Of a stretch of DNA of 64,000 nucleotides, positions 54,501 through 64,000 are shown piece after piece; the stretch's first letter is position 1, and every line of letters starts with the position of its first letter. The notes below the pieces were generated by a model. The model made no database searches. It saw nothing but the letters and a program-made list of their open reading frames with translations, and was not told where the DNA came from. The stretch spans positions 1 through 64,000 of the forward strand of contig JBAHVR010000273.1 in the NCBI GenBank assembly GCA_036898135.1, given 5' to 3'. The position numbers and the translations under genes are program-made. Source of the stretch: Oncomelania hupensis. Taxonomy: Eukaryota; Mollusca; Gastropoda; Littorinimorpha; Pomatiopsidae.

Positions 54501-55117
54501 TCACGTGTTACGCTTGAGTTCCTAGAAGCCGTCCTGGCGTTCATGTCACCACAAATAACTAGGGGCAGATCATCAAAACGATTACCAAGATCTAATAAGC
54601 AGTCTTCTAGCATCATAACGCCATTATAAATATCCGTCTCCTGGTAATATTTGGCGTTTTCTGGTGGTAGATACACACATACAAGGATACAGTCCCTTTC
54701 TAAACCCAGCAGATTATGAGAGATTTTCATTGCAATAATATTGTCAAACTCTATTAAGATTTGTTCAAAATGATTGCTATAGAGTTTCTTAACAAGAAGT
54801 AGTAATCCCCCACTAAGGCGTCCCTGTACACTGTCTGTTAGTTTTAATGCAGGACTGACAAAAACGTCGTAGTCAGGGAACACAGACTGTGGAATATTTT
54901 CAACGAATGTTTCTACCAATAAGGCGACATCATATTTACGTACGAAGGACTCCATGTCTAACTCATTTAAAGTTGTCCAAAAACCCTCAATGTTAAAAGT
55001 ACAAAAAGTTAAATTGAAAGAAATATTTACGTTGCTATCATCTGTTTTAGAGGCAGCACTTACTGTTTGTGAACGTGTACCAGTATGATTAAGTGACTCT
55101 GGGCCTTGGTCTTGCCC
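51569..55117 (-). CDS. CR1-like LINE ORF2: APE endonuclease, reverse transcriptase, zinc finger
   Basis: The frame opens right after the ORF1 stop and runs 1182 codons. The first ATG is 54953-54955, giving 1128 aa. The endonuclease begins before that ATG: CTFNIEGF, with the catalytic Asn, lies at 54980-55003. After the ATG come LVETF (Glu15), ICGDMNAR (Asp137) and VESKHAAV, where most families have SDH. The RT region holds KKGDWSNPDNFRGISLLN, GEEQAGFRKEHSTADHV, LYVAFIDFRKAFD, GLKQGEICSP and FADD at about 727-730. A C-terminal zinc motif CPFCQTVDETEVHFLLAC ends the protein. Together they nick target DNA and copy the RNA. Translation from the ATG would lose the catalytic Asn. Confidence 0.9.
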   Translation of the reverse strand, partial: GQDQGPESLNHTGTRSQTVSAASKTDDSNVNISFNLTFCTFNIEGFWTTLNELDMESFVRKYDVALLVETFVENIPQSVFPDYDVFVSPALKLTDSVQGRLSGGLLLLVKKLYSNHFEQILIEFDNIIAMKISHNLLGLERDCILVCVYLPPENAKYYQETDIYNGVMMLEDCLLDLGNRFDDLPLVICGDMNARTASRNSSVTRDPIDNIDDFVNDEEYETANDDVNDRVSKDTTVNTFGKYLLNVCDEFCLSIVNGLKCRNFSSDYTYVSQTGCSVIDLFIVSNGILNKCIHFKVLPMVESKHAAVELFFRCGETVEVKKSNTPGFSFSKYTWDCEQRSTFCEVMNSDRVTSAIEEACNIIDFNIDLALEKFNDCFNISGKCMLKNIYVGSEKRRVWFDLECKQSRKVLRQHLRKFHIHNRDEDRLGYTQKRREYKELLRRKKFDFKATFIQSLHDNMNNSAKFWDSIRSVRPRSSCQSNISKEQWLEHFKNVFMSDSIDGEGVDSDGDGVTFVEPSVSNLNVHPDDMLNCRISEPEITSAINALKNKKAAGPDGMIGEFYKNSVDCIMPFLFKYFNYIFDKGLFPSDWTLAILQPIHKKGDWSNPDNFRGISLLNICSKIYSFVLNQRINKWIEEHDLIGEEQAGFRKEHSTADHVFTLYAMIQKQLVRHRKLYVAFIDFRKAFDNISRDKLWKVLKKNGLNGKILKALKSMYAIVKAKIRVGGDFTDTFMCPRGLKQGEICSPIIFSLFVNELTKDILADGKHGIQLSPDFIQLLILLFADDVALISDTITGLQTQLNILYNTARNLDLVVNLDKSNVVVFRNGGHLASSERWRYGEEPLKIVNSYKYLGICLTPRLSFTRTMDDLACRARKGVMAIIRTLWTVGEHSPNLFFKLFDCQIQPILTYGSEIWGLTKNQEIIERVHLFALKKFLGVHPKAPRHLVYGETGRYPLFVTTHVRCIRFWLRLLFLGDDRYSKKAYNMLLFLQRQNYVTWACAVRNILYMYGFGVVWEAQGVGDVPSFVRCFKERLIDCARQNWHSSLMSHHLYSVYTNYNQSLSLCQYVLSVKNIFVRRQYTRFRIGMSKLNCHFLQYKPIADDRKACPFCQTVDETEVHFLLACPLYNEIRNELIPVKYCRHPYLAKFRLLVSCPVSAVVNNLAVFIYKAFCLRERMMKQNG

Positions 55118-56791
55118 TCAACTGACGGCGTCGACCGCCGTCGGTCTGTTGGTGTTGTCCGCATGATGATCTCCCCTCGCACTCGAACTGCTCCAAGCTT
55201 CCGGGATCTTGCTCTGCCTCGCCGAACTTTGCGATCGTGTTAATGGTGGGGAATGCTGCTCACCCGTACTGAGTCGCCTGTTCGCGCGACCTCGCCCCTG
55301 GTGGCTCGAACCGTCACCCGGACCTGTAGCGCTACCGCTGCTAAGGGTCCCGGGAGAGCACCTCCCAAATCCGCGTAGTCGTGGCCGCTCCGCCTGTGAT
55401 AAGCCGCCATGCTCCTCCGTATGCTCGGACTCGTTTGCAGTATCAACTCCCTGCCTGTCGTGGGGTACGTTCGCGAACTGGCCACAGACTGGCCAATCTT
55501 CGTCGTAGTCGTCGCCAGCCACATTCGACCAACCATCAGCGAGGTTGGCCTCAGCTTCGCCCTCGAACTGCGGCGCCGCCGATGCCACCGTCAGCCTCGG
55601 CCTGTCGTGTAACCGCTCCTCTCCACTCTCCAGCCGCCGCTCTCGGTCATTGCCACTGTCGTCACCGTGGTCATCGCCACCAGCGCACTCGTTGTACTGT
55701 TGCCTCTCGCGCTGCTGCCCGCCGACATTGGATAGTGGTTGCTGATCACGCCCATGTTCAGTTGTGCTCGCGTCGGCACGGTCATCGCAATAACGTGACG
55801 TATTCTGTGAACTGATCCCTGTGTTCTGAATGTCGTTGCTGTTGCTTCGTCTGTTGTAAGTATTATTCTGATGTTCGCTGGCACGACCATTCGCATGAAA
55901 GTCTTGGACAATCAGCCGACCCCTAAGATAGAAAGCATGTTTACCCTCCCGTTTATGACTTGCAATAGTGTCTCTCTGATGTTTGGTCAGGTCTGCTGCA
56001 ATACGCACGTCGACTTTACTTCTCATTTCGTTTCTTCTCTCCTTGTTGCGTAGAATCAGCTGGGCATCGGACTGGCTGGTGAAGGTAACGAGCACCGGTC
56101 GTTTTCTTGAAGGTGAGTTCGCCCCCAATCGCCGCAAGTCTTCGATATCAGTATCGCGCCATGTTTTCTCAGGGAAGTACTGACGTAAGAGACGTAGAAT
56201 GACGCCGCGCAAGGCGCCCAACTCACCAGCAGCTTCCTTCAGTCCATGGAAGAGAAGGTTGGTTCGTCTGCCCTGCCGCTCACGCTGTTCCACTATCTCC
56301 TCCAGCTTCTCCAGCCTGGTCTTCAACATGTCCTGCTCCCCCTTCATGTTGGACAGTGCGTTGGCGTTGTGCTGAATCGACCCCTCCATGCCGTGTAATT
56401 TTTGAAAAATCTGCTGACAGTTAGTGGCCAAACTGTGTTCCAGGGTCTGGAAACGGAACTCGAAGTTCATGTTCATGCGGAAAATTCTGTCCAACTTTTC
56501 TTCGCTAGACAAAGGGGTGTTGGACTGCGTCGTGGTTGGTACCTGCATGTAGTAGTAGTCCTGTCCTGGATGATCAGAGAATGGCCCAGGATTGGCTTCC
56601 ACGTCGCCGCATAACAACAACAGCGTTAGAGTCAATGAAGCCAGAAGAAAAGACAAGCCACACTTCCCAACTCGTAGGCCTCGATATTTTTGTCGCCGAC
56701 AGAAACTTGCTGCTCTTCTGTACAGTAATTTTATCAGAGTCCAAGTAAACACCCCCGTGTTTATTCGATGTTCGATGGCAGTAGAAGGCAT
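55118..56791 (-). CDS. CR1-like LINE ORF1 with N-terminal 2A motif, coiled coil and RRM (557 aa)
   Basis: Residues 45-61 are strongly hydrophobic (GLSFLLASLTLTLLLLC) and run straight into GDVEANPGP (62-70), the 2A ribosome-skipping consensus. Skipping would release a 69-residue signal-like peptide and start ORF1p at Pro70. A coiled coil spans about residues 125-175. An RRM-like domain follows (GRRTNLLFHGL, RKRPVLVTFTS), and the C-terminal half is Arg/Gly/Ser/Asp-rich and disordered. ORF1p binds the LINE RNA. The stop TGA at 55118-55120 is in the same frame as ORF2. 2A sequences at this site are known in some sea-urchin and other invertebrate LINEs. Confidence 0.88.
   Translation of the reverse strand: MPSTAIEHRINTGVFTWTLIKLLYRRAASFCRRQKYRGLRVGKCGLSFLLASLTLTLLLLCGDVEANPGPFSDHPGQDYYYMQVPTTTQSNTPLSSEEKLDRIFRMNMNFEFRFQTLEHSLATNCQQIFQKLHGMEGSIQHNANALSNMKGEQDMLKTRLEKLEEIVEQRERQGRRTNLLFHGLKEAAGELGALRGVILRLLRQYFPEKTWRDTDIEDLRRLGANSPSRKRPVLVTFTSQSDAQLILRNKERRNEMRSKVDVRIAADLTKHQRDTIASHKREGKHAFYLRGRLIVQDFHANGRASEHQNNTYNRRSNSNDIQNTGISSQNTSRYCDDRADASTTEHGRDQQPLSNVGGQQRERQQYNECAGGDDHGDDSGNDRERRLESGEERLHDRPRLTVASAAPQFEGEAEANLADGWSNVAGDDYDEDWPVCGQFANVPHDRQGVDTANESEHTEEHGGLSQAERPRLRGFGRCSPGTLSSGSATGPGDGSSHQGRGRANRRLSTGEQHSPPLTRSQSSARQSKIPEAWSSSSARGDHHADNTNRPTAVDAVS
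56582..56611 (-). other. 2A ribosome-skipping site (CGDVEANPGP)
   Basis: Ten codons encode CGDVEANPGP. The D(V/I)ExNPGP consensus is complete, and skipping would occur between the last Gly and Pro (codon 70 of ORF1). The preceding leucine-rich stretch is also typical of LINE 2A signal sequences. Confidence 0.85.
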
Positions 56792-56889
56792 GGTTTACTC
56801 AATATAGTGAGCTCAATTCAGCAATTCGGGCAACAAGGGATGGGATAATGGGTGGAGTATGGGGGTTGTATGGTGGTGCGGCAGTGGAC

Positions 56890-56923
<34 letters not shown>

Positions 56924-57256
56924 GCGTCATCCAAACACACACAAGATACCGTACAGTAAAACATCCATAATCAAATTTTATTCTCTTGAAAAGTTCATAA
57001 CGATTATGTCCCCTAGGCACATACCAACAAAATCTGCTGTCCATCATGTGTGACGTTTTAATAAAGCAATCCCTGTGCTCAGCATTTGTAAACAGATGCC
57101 ACACATCCACTATTAGCTGCTTGCAGAAGAAAAAAAATGAAGTCGAAGGTCAGGAGGACACATTCCTTAGATAACCTGTCAGTGTGATTGACTTCTCGTT
57201 CATGCTCCTACCAACTTTGGTTCATGCAAAATTAGTTCCATTATTGGTGTGCATAT

Positions 57257-58375
57257 ATCTATCCTATCCTATCCTGTCCCGTAACCCGAAGGTCGTAGGT
57301 AGCACCACAGATGATCGTTTAACTAGCATACTCCATCTTTCTCTGTCCTCAGCAGCCCTGATGGCTTCGCTCAGTGTCAAACCAGTCCATCCTCAAATGT
57401 TGACCTCTCACATCTTTTTTTTCTACCTCTTGTTCTACCTCCTTGCACTGTGCCTTGCAGGATGGTCTTTGCAAGACCTCATGATCTTGTGACCGTGGCC
57501 ATACCATCGGAATTTTCGTTTTTTCATCACTGTGAGCAGGTCGACGTGTTGTCCAATGGTTTGTGTCATGGTCTGTCGGACTTCGTTGTTGGTGATGTGC
57601 TGGGTATAGAAAATGCCCAGAAGTATTCTGTAGCACCTCATCTCTATGCTTTGTATTCTTCGTTGCAGAGGTGCTGAAAGGGTCAATGTTTCGCAAGCAT
57701 ATAGAAAGATGGAGAGGACAAGGGAGCGCAGCAGCCTGTCTTTGGAATGTTGACTGATGGTCCTGTCTTTCCAAAGTGGCAAGAACTGCTCGCCAGGGCA
57801 GCATTTGTTTGTGCGATCCTGGAGAGGACTTCCTGTCGGGACCCATTGTGTGATACAATGGCTCCTAAATATTTGAAGCTATGCACTGTGTTGAGGGATT
57901 GGCCTTGGACTTTGATGTTCGTCTTGATGCCATTGGTGTTTTTGGTCATCATTTTGGTCATCTCTGCACTTATTTCCATTCCATAGGCTCTGGAGGTGGT
58001 TTCAAGCCTCTGTTCCAGCTGTTCAAGTTCCTGTTCCTCTCCAGCCAATGCATTAAAGTCATGCGCAAAACGAAGGTTGGAGATTGCTCTTCCCTTTATG
58101 CTGACTGTGCCTCCGTGAACTGCAAGAACATCTGACATGATGCGCGCTAAGAAGATGTTGAAGAGTGTTGGAGAGAGTAGACTTCCCTGACGAACACCGA
58201 TTGTTATTCTGTAACAGTTTTCGATGGCGCTGTTGTACAGGACTGCACTGGTAGCCTTTTGATCAGTTCAATAATTGTACAGCTGATGTTCTACACTCTC
58301 ATAGTTGCCCAGAGAGCTGCATGCCAGACTCGGTCAAACGCCTTTTTGAAGTCTACGACATGAGCTTGAAATATC
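57257..58375 (-). mobile_element. 5'-truncated RTE-like LINE copy
   Basis: (CCTAT)n at 57257-57274, then CCCGTAACCCGAAGGTCGTAG, followed by the reverse complement of RT and C-terminal sequence. GVRQG-type, LRFAHDFNALAGEEQ (FADD altered to FAHD) and HSFKYLGAIVSHNGSRQE are visible, up to the KKAFD region near 58350. Several frame changes. Same family as 46200-49527. Confidence 0.88.
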
Positions 58376-58489
58376 TCAGTTTAACTTCCTTTTAGTGTTT
58401 TATTGGTGTATAGAGAAGGCTATCCTAAAGCTCTTTCCTTTATGCTGACTGTGCCTCCGTGATCTGCAAGAACATCTGACATCAAAAAC

Positions 58490-58642
58490 ATCCGTCAAAC
58501 ACACCAATGAAACACTACAGAAGAGTGAAACTGGGAGAGGGGCAGAACAGCGCTCCAATGACATATATAGGCCTACCTACATACATACATACATACCTAC
58601 ATACATACATACATACATACATACATACCTACATACATACAT

Positions 58643-58677
<35 letters not shown>

Positions 58678-58880
58678 GTTAAAACATTACAGAGGAGAGA
58701 AACTGGGACAGAATAAAAAGAAGAACGGATGTTTTTGATCTAGCCTTATTCAACTCCCCTGTCATGTTCTCTAACTACCCTGTTGTTTGTTAGGGGAGGG
58801 GTGCGCGGTGCCGGGTGGTACGTGGCGGGTGCAAAGAGGTGATGTTCTGGCCCTGTCCCAGTTAAACTCCCGTATTACAT
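58490..58880. repeat. Interspersed repeat family B, copy 2, with (ACAT)n inside
   Basis: AACATCCGTCAAACACACCA near 58490 and AACGGATGTTTTTGATCTAG near 58721 form inverted arms. The (CATA/CCTA)n and (AC)n array at 58575-58676 lies between. The right side matches 43075-43260. Confidence 0.75.
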
Positions 58881-60327
58881 TACTTCAACTCCATTGACGC
58901 ATGTTTTGGACTAGTGTAGGCTTGGTGGAGTGGCTTCAGTGTTACATTGACACAGTCCAAAGTATGGTTTCAATACAATGTTACAAATGTAGCAAGTTGT
59001 TGGGATTGAAGTCACATGTGAAGAAATTTCAGAAGCGTATTACAGTTCCAGAAAATGCTTACTTTTGATAGAAAAAAGTCTCTAGTAATGTTCATAATAA
59101 GAGGTTATAAAAACAATAACATATTTAACGCCGAGCTTATCCAAACCTTAAGTAGGCGCAAGATATATGAATTGTTGAAATTAAAAACGGTGGTGGAAAT
59201 GTCAGAAATTGTTTGAATTTTTTTAAATTAAAAAAAAAAAACTCGAAATGAAGAAGTAAAACAACAAATAGGGTTGTGCATTATGGTAGTGGGTTATAAA
59301 GGCAATTTGTGAAGCATAAATATAAATGAAGATATTGACAGGTTTCAGTACTTAGCAATATGGTGTTATTTGTGTAATACATTGTGAAATTTTAACAGAA
59401 ATTAAAATGATTACAACTATAGATGCAATATTAGTCATTTACAATTAGAAGTGTTTTGGGTAAGTGTGTGTTTCAAAGTGATGAGGATGCCGGTAGTGAT
59501 AAGATGTATTAGTGTTGTAAAGTATTTTTAAAAGAAAGGTTGAGCAAAAAATGGAGTACGGTAAATGTACTTCTGTTTCACCTTTTAACCAGTTAGGTAG
59601 TGAATAAAACTCCACAGAATAGTGCAAAGAAAACAGAAGATGGTGAGACGGGTTTGGAAAAGTTCATTGAAATTACTATTAATAAGGTAAAAAACGGATG
59701 CCCATATAGATATTGTGATAAAAATTCATAATTGCACAGTTGACCGATCATTATGAAGGTTGGAGGCGTAATGTTGAGTCTGGATGCCTATTTAATATAT
59801 ATAGATATATATCAGGTGGTGCTCGAGTGAAAGGAGCTTGTCACCGCTCTGTCTCAGCTATCATTGTTCCTGCCTCCGCGTTGCATGATGGAATTGTACT
59901 AGAAAGGTAGAATGAAGATTTTGCATTCTGATGTATATTTAGAAAGAAAAATATATTGTTAGAAACGCAAAATAATAGAGTTGTGGGTTAGCAAATAAAA
60001 TCTCTGCAAACTGTCTGTCAAGGTTTTGTGTAACATGTTGTCTCCGTAGAATTCCAGTTTTTCCCCGGACGTAAAGGCGATGAGCTGACCACGTCATAGT
60101 TACTATTGCAGTAACTGTTGTTTCAGCACTTCTTGTATACAGACCCTCTGTCATCCTGATTCAGCTCTTTACACGCAGTACGCTGGACCATATGCATAAT
60201 GACTGACTGACTGACTGACTGACTGACTAACTAACTAACTAACTAACTAAACCTTTTGGCGAGGGGGTTGATTTCTGACTGTTCTCTTTTAATTCACGAA
60301 AGAATGGTTATATTGTGTCGTATTTAC
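58881..60327. other. AT-rich sequence, no gene recognised; GACT/AACT microsatellite
   Basis: No supported coding or RNA gene. Tandem GACT units change to AACT at 60201-60250. Confidence 0.6.
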
Positions 60328-60700
60328 AAGCGTACTGGTTGTTCGGACGGGGGGTGATATCAAACAGAAGTGAATGGGTGGGTGTGTAGGGTGTGGGTGT
60401 GTAGGGGGTGGGTGTGTAGGGTGTGGGTGTGTAGGGGGTGTGTAGAGGGTGGCATTCTTGACCTCAGCTGAAAGTACCCCTGGGAATCAAAGGTTACTAT
60501 TAAGCGTTTGTGCACGTCACACCGGCTACTTCAAAGGAACACCCACATCCGCGGTTGCCTACTACAGCGTGAAAGAGGAGATTCAACCAGTTAACTGAAG
60601 TACGGCTATTAAGGGCTACTGGGATTAGTCACGGTAAACTCTGAGGGGTTCCTAAATGTTCTGGATAGCAGTTAGCCGGACCGTGGGAAAAAGTCTGCCA
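60328..60700 (+). repeat. Interspersed repeat family C, copy 2
   Basis: Same orientation as 44565-44935, with GGGTGTGTAGGGTGTG units in the variable part. Lacks the right palindromic arm present at 45002. Confidence 0.8.
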
Positions 60701-60929
60701 TCAAAGGTAAACTTAATTCCAAAACGTCACGGACTCCGTGTCCCTTTAAACAAAGCCACATAGCGAGGGTTTGGGAACATGGGGTGGGTGGTTAGTGAAG
60801 GGACGGAGGGCGAGAGGGAGGGAGGGAGGTGGGTGGGTGGGAGCCGAGGAAAAGGTATGAGATATAATGAAATGTTGGTAAAACAAATACTATGAACTCA
60901 AGAAAACAAACAAAATAATATTTATTCAT

Positions 60930-61210
60930 GGTCAGCTGACCTCATCACACACACACACACCCACACATGCACGCACGCACGCACACACACACACACGCAC
61001 AACAATTCACTCACTGTTGTGTGTTGTTATTGTGTGATTTCTGCTTTGTGTAATCCATTAGTTGATGTTCATCTTAAACATAAACATAAATCGATTCAAA
61101 ATTTCTTTTAACAACCATTTATACATACATAAACACACATACATACATACATACATACATACATACATACATACATACATACATACAAACACACATATAT
61201 ATATATATAC
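60930..61210. repeat. (AC)n, (GCAC)n, (ACAT)n and (AT)n microsatellites
   Basis: AC/GCAC run at 60947-61000; ACAT run at 61138-61188; AT run at 61196-61209. Confidence 0.95.
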
Positions 61211-61254
61211 CCAACCAAACAAACACAACCCACATGCTGTGACAACAAATATAA

Positions 61255-61745
61255 AGCAAGAAGAAGAAGGAGGAGGAAGCAAAAAAAGAGGACCAAAAAG
61301 AGGAAAAAGAATATGAGAACAACTAGGAGGAAGAAGAGCAGAAAGAAGAGGAGGAAGAAGAAGAACAAGAGCAACAAGAAGAGAACAAAGAAGACGAGAA
61401 AGAACAGGACAAAAATAGAGGAGGCAGAAGATGTGAAAGAAGAGCAGTAAGAAGAGGACGAAGATGAGGAGGTAGAAGAGGAGGAAGAAGAGAACTGAGA
61501 ACATGTAAAAGAAGGGGAGGAAGAAGAGGAGGAAAAAGAGGAGGAAGAAGACGAGGAAGAACAGGAGGAAGAAGATCACAAAGAAGATGTGAAAGAAGAG
61601 GATGAAGAAGAGGAGGAAGAAGATGACAAACAAGATGTTAAAGAAGACGACGAAGAAGGGGAGGAAGAAGAGGAGAACGAAGAGGATATGTGAAAGAAGA
61701 GGAGGAAGAACATGACAAAGAAGAGGAAGAAGAGCGGCACAAAGT
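61255..61745. repeat. Purine-only tract of about 490 bp (GAAGAG/GAGGAA)
   Basis: Almost every base on the plus strand is A or G, mostly as GAAGAGGAGGAA variants. The Phe/Leu-rich 250-residue frame on the minus strand (61058-61810) is the translation of this tract plus neighbouring microsatellite, and I do not treat it as a gene. Confidence 0.9.
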
Positions 61746-64000
61746 GCCTCAGATGGCAAAAACAACAACAAAAAATCACAAACACGCATACCGATGCCAT
61801 AACTATGCATGCCCTTGCATCAGACACGCATGCACAAACATATAAACTTATGTCCAACTATTGAAGCGTATGTCAATTGAGACATTTTAATAATATATGG
61901 CAGGCCTCAGGTACACAATAAAAGTCAGTTCACAATTCTAAAGTCGATAACACCAACGTTACTCATTGAAAGCATGTGCAAAGGATTTGCAACATTTCAT
62001 AACACGAAGTATAGAAATATGTTACTCAGTACAGAGTAAAAAAGCCTATTTACACATGAGCATAAATCAAAACACCCCAAAACAGCACTTTTACAGGAGA
62101 ACAAAAAAATCAACGTTAACCAAAAACAAAAACCAAAAAACACAAATACAATCAAAAACAAATCTGAACAAGCTGTGTTACAGCTAAACAATCGCCACAC
62201 AAAACCAACGCCGACACAGCTATATAAATATGATTATGTTAAGCACGCAGACCTACACGCACATATTGTTAAACATGTGAGCCTGAAGCGCACCATGCCA
62301 GTCGTCATAATAATAGTGGTTACGGCGCTTAGTGGTCCTTACCGAGTAACACACCACCCTAAAACCACGTCCGTTGAGGACCGTCATGTTAGAATTACAT
62401 CATATTAAGAGGGCAAAGGCAATGCGGAAATACCACCTTCCTACTAATATAACAACATCGGACCTATCTGCTACAAAATAAAAATAATATGCAATTTAAG
62501 AGGTAGTTGTCTCCTGCTCTTAAGGGTGTCACGACTCTAAACTCACAATAAGTGTTTAATTTAATAAAAATGAAAGTAATAATGACAAAGAAAGAACAAC
62601 GTCTCATTTTTCCAACTATATATAATACGGCATGGTTACTATTATGGATTCAGACTATGACGGACTACAATAGAAAACCACTTAACACATCAGCAACAAT
62701 TACATCTAGCCATTTATTACAACTGCTCCCCTGTTTCTCTTCCGAAGGGTATGTCCCTATAAAAGTACTATTTAATTTAAGCATGTACTAGGACTTATCC
62801 CCGGACAACTCGACTAATGAAGGGAAGAGGGTAAAGTAGTAAGGAAAGATAATATTTTCCGGGGTGAAATGATTGTACAGGTGTCTTATACGTTCAATTT
62901 TAACTGTAATAACAATTTTACTCCTCGGCGAGCCTATCACCGATGATGGGTTGAATAATGTTAATAAAAAGGTGAAAGGTGATTGAACCGAAATTTTAAG
63001 GTTTTATAGTTGACCTTTGTGTCGATCGTATTTGAGACGGCAATGCCGCAAACGGGGTGGCGCGTTGGCGCTATGAAAAAGTCTCGGACCGGGTTAAAAT
63101 ATAAAATATAAAATTATTTTAAAGAAATTTGTAAATACATGGACACGATATGTGTTAAATTTACTTTTTTTTTCTTTTTTTTTTCTTAAACATAACTAAA
63201 TTTATGTAAATAGTTGTAATAAATTAGGTCTGATATGTTATCTTTTAACCATTGTTACCTTTTTTAACAAATTTTATTCTGCTCTTTTCTTTTGGGATGG
63301 GGCCCGGCCACAACACCACACGGCTCGCTATTCCGTAACTTTTTAACTCATTACGCTCGGCGCTGCGCCGACTTTTTCCTCCCCTTTTCCTCTCTAGACG
63401 CCAGACCTGGTTTGGCAATATTTATTTTAAAAAGGGCCTTCTTGGGCCTAATTTTGATTGTCCTTAACATTTATTCATAGGACGTAAAGCTTCGCTTTTC
63501 GGTTCGGTTCGCATGTACTAGTTGAGAATGAAGTAAGGCATCGGAAAATATCGCACTTAAGATGGGGTAGTGTAGAATCTTTGCTATAGCATCATTCTAA
63601 ATTATGTTCATATCATGTGTTAAACGGCGGGAAGTGGCGTTACACACTACAAAGACCGGTGGATTTCCCTTAGGCTTAGCCTATAACAGCCCGATGTTTT
63701 AATCAACGTCATATGCATCGCGCTATTCTATACATCGCGCTCTCCTTCAAAGCTGCTACATAAATCAAAAGTAAAGTTGATATATTCTACTACAGAATTT
63801 GATGCTACATTTTACGGTTATGTGCTTTCCCAAACACAGCTAGTTGCATAATATTCATTTTCTTCCTATAAAATGTAATAGTTTTGATAATATTGCTGTA
63901 AATATTTAAAATAAAACACGCGTGTCAATTGATCCCCTTTAATGGTCACAAGTCATCCTAACACTTAAGTTCTGACGGAGATTTTTCATCTTAGCACCAA
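61746..64000. other. No gene recognised
   Basis: Mixed AT-rich sequence. 63290-63475, with CTCATTACGCTCGGCGCTGC and CCAGACCTGGTTTGGCAA, has the style of a LINE inter-ORF segment, but no LINE protein motif is attached. No tRNA, rRNA or coding gene can be supported. Confidence 0.5.

Larger units (their letters stand above)
51409..56815 (-). mobile_element. CR1-like LINE, near full-length, both ORFs open
   Basis: Read on the minus strand: ORF1 (55118-56791), ORF2 (51569-55117), then a short 3' UTR ending in ATTCTG repeats (51409-51436), as CR1/L2-type LINEs end in short microsatellites. Both frames lack internal stops, so the copy is young. The 5' end is not fixed; a GA run lies at about 56893-56919. 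No target duplication was found, as expected for this group. Confidence 0.85.

Noticed and set aside
61058..61810. 250-residue Phe/Leu-rich membrane-like protein
   Set aside because: It is the translation of a purine tract and (ACAT)n microsatellite; composition alone explains the frame.

Overview
The window is animal nuclear DNA, most likely from a marine invertebrate and probably a mollusc. This rests on spliced genes, tRNA-headed SINEs, CR1-, RTE- and L1-Tx1-like LINEs, Ty3/gypsy, hAT and Polinton elements, and abundant GA/GT/ATT microsatellites. The assignment to Mollusca is inference from the repeat style and a lineage-type NERD/P-loop gene. Little of the 64 kb is host coding sequence.

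Left half (1-30,082): four mobile elements sit inside one another. The outermost is a decayed Ty3/gypsy element on the minus strand. Read on that strand, its order is gag, zinc knuckle, protease, integrase, pre-RT linker, then reverse transcriptase and RNase H. Integrase before RT is the Gmr1-type order. It is split by a Polinton/Maverick-like element (1116-26903, TSD GCCCA, TIRs of about 150-170 bp). The Polinton is split by a hAT transposon (16756-25894, TIR CAGACTTGCCTACC, TSD GAATAAG) carrying an intact five-exon transposase. The hAT is in turn split by a recent LTR retrotransposon (17068-22546, TSD GATG, near-identical 1.26-kb LTRs). A tRNA-derived SINE also sits inside the Polinton integrase gene.

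The Polinton, about 16.2 kb once insertions are discounted, encodes a retroviral-type integrase, a packaging-type ATPase, a putative major capsid protein, a protein-primed family B DNA polymerase, a putative minor capsid protein and about eight further proteins. Several of these appear to be a conserved set that I recall, without a search, from cnidarian genomes. I see no adenain/Ulp1-type protease. Genes are tightly packed, and nearly all start codons are preceded directly by a (T/C)TAAAA-type motif, suggesting virus-like promoters. Polymerase, ATPase and capsid genes are open. The integrase, a coiled-coil/membrane gene, a small membrane gene and the last gene are broken.

Middle (30-46 kb): interspersed repeats, an L1-Tx1 fragment, SINE copies (one with an internal minisatellite), exons of a NERD-nuclease/P-loop gene on the minus strand, a LINE ORF1 fragment and RTE tails ending in (TATCC)n.

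Right part (46-64 kb): a frame-broken RTE-like LINE flanked by inverted arrays of a TGACAAAACCAAGCAAGTCC motif; a near-complete CR1-like LINE (51.4-56.8 kb, minus) whose ORF1 carries a 2A ribosome-skipping motif and whose ORF1 and ORF2 share one frame separated by a single TGA; another RTE fragment; interspersed repeats; and long low-complexity tracts. From about 61.75 kb to the end I recognise no gene.
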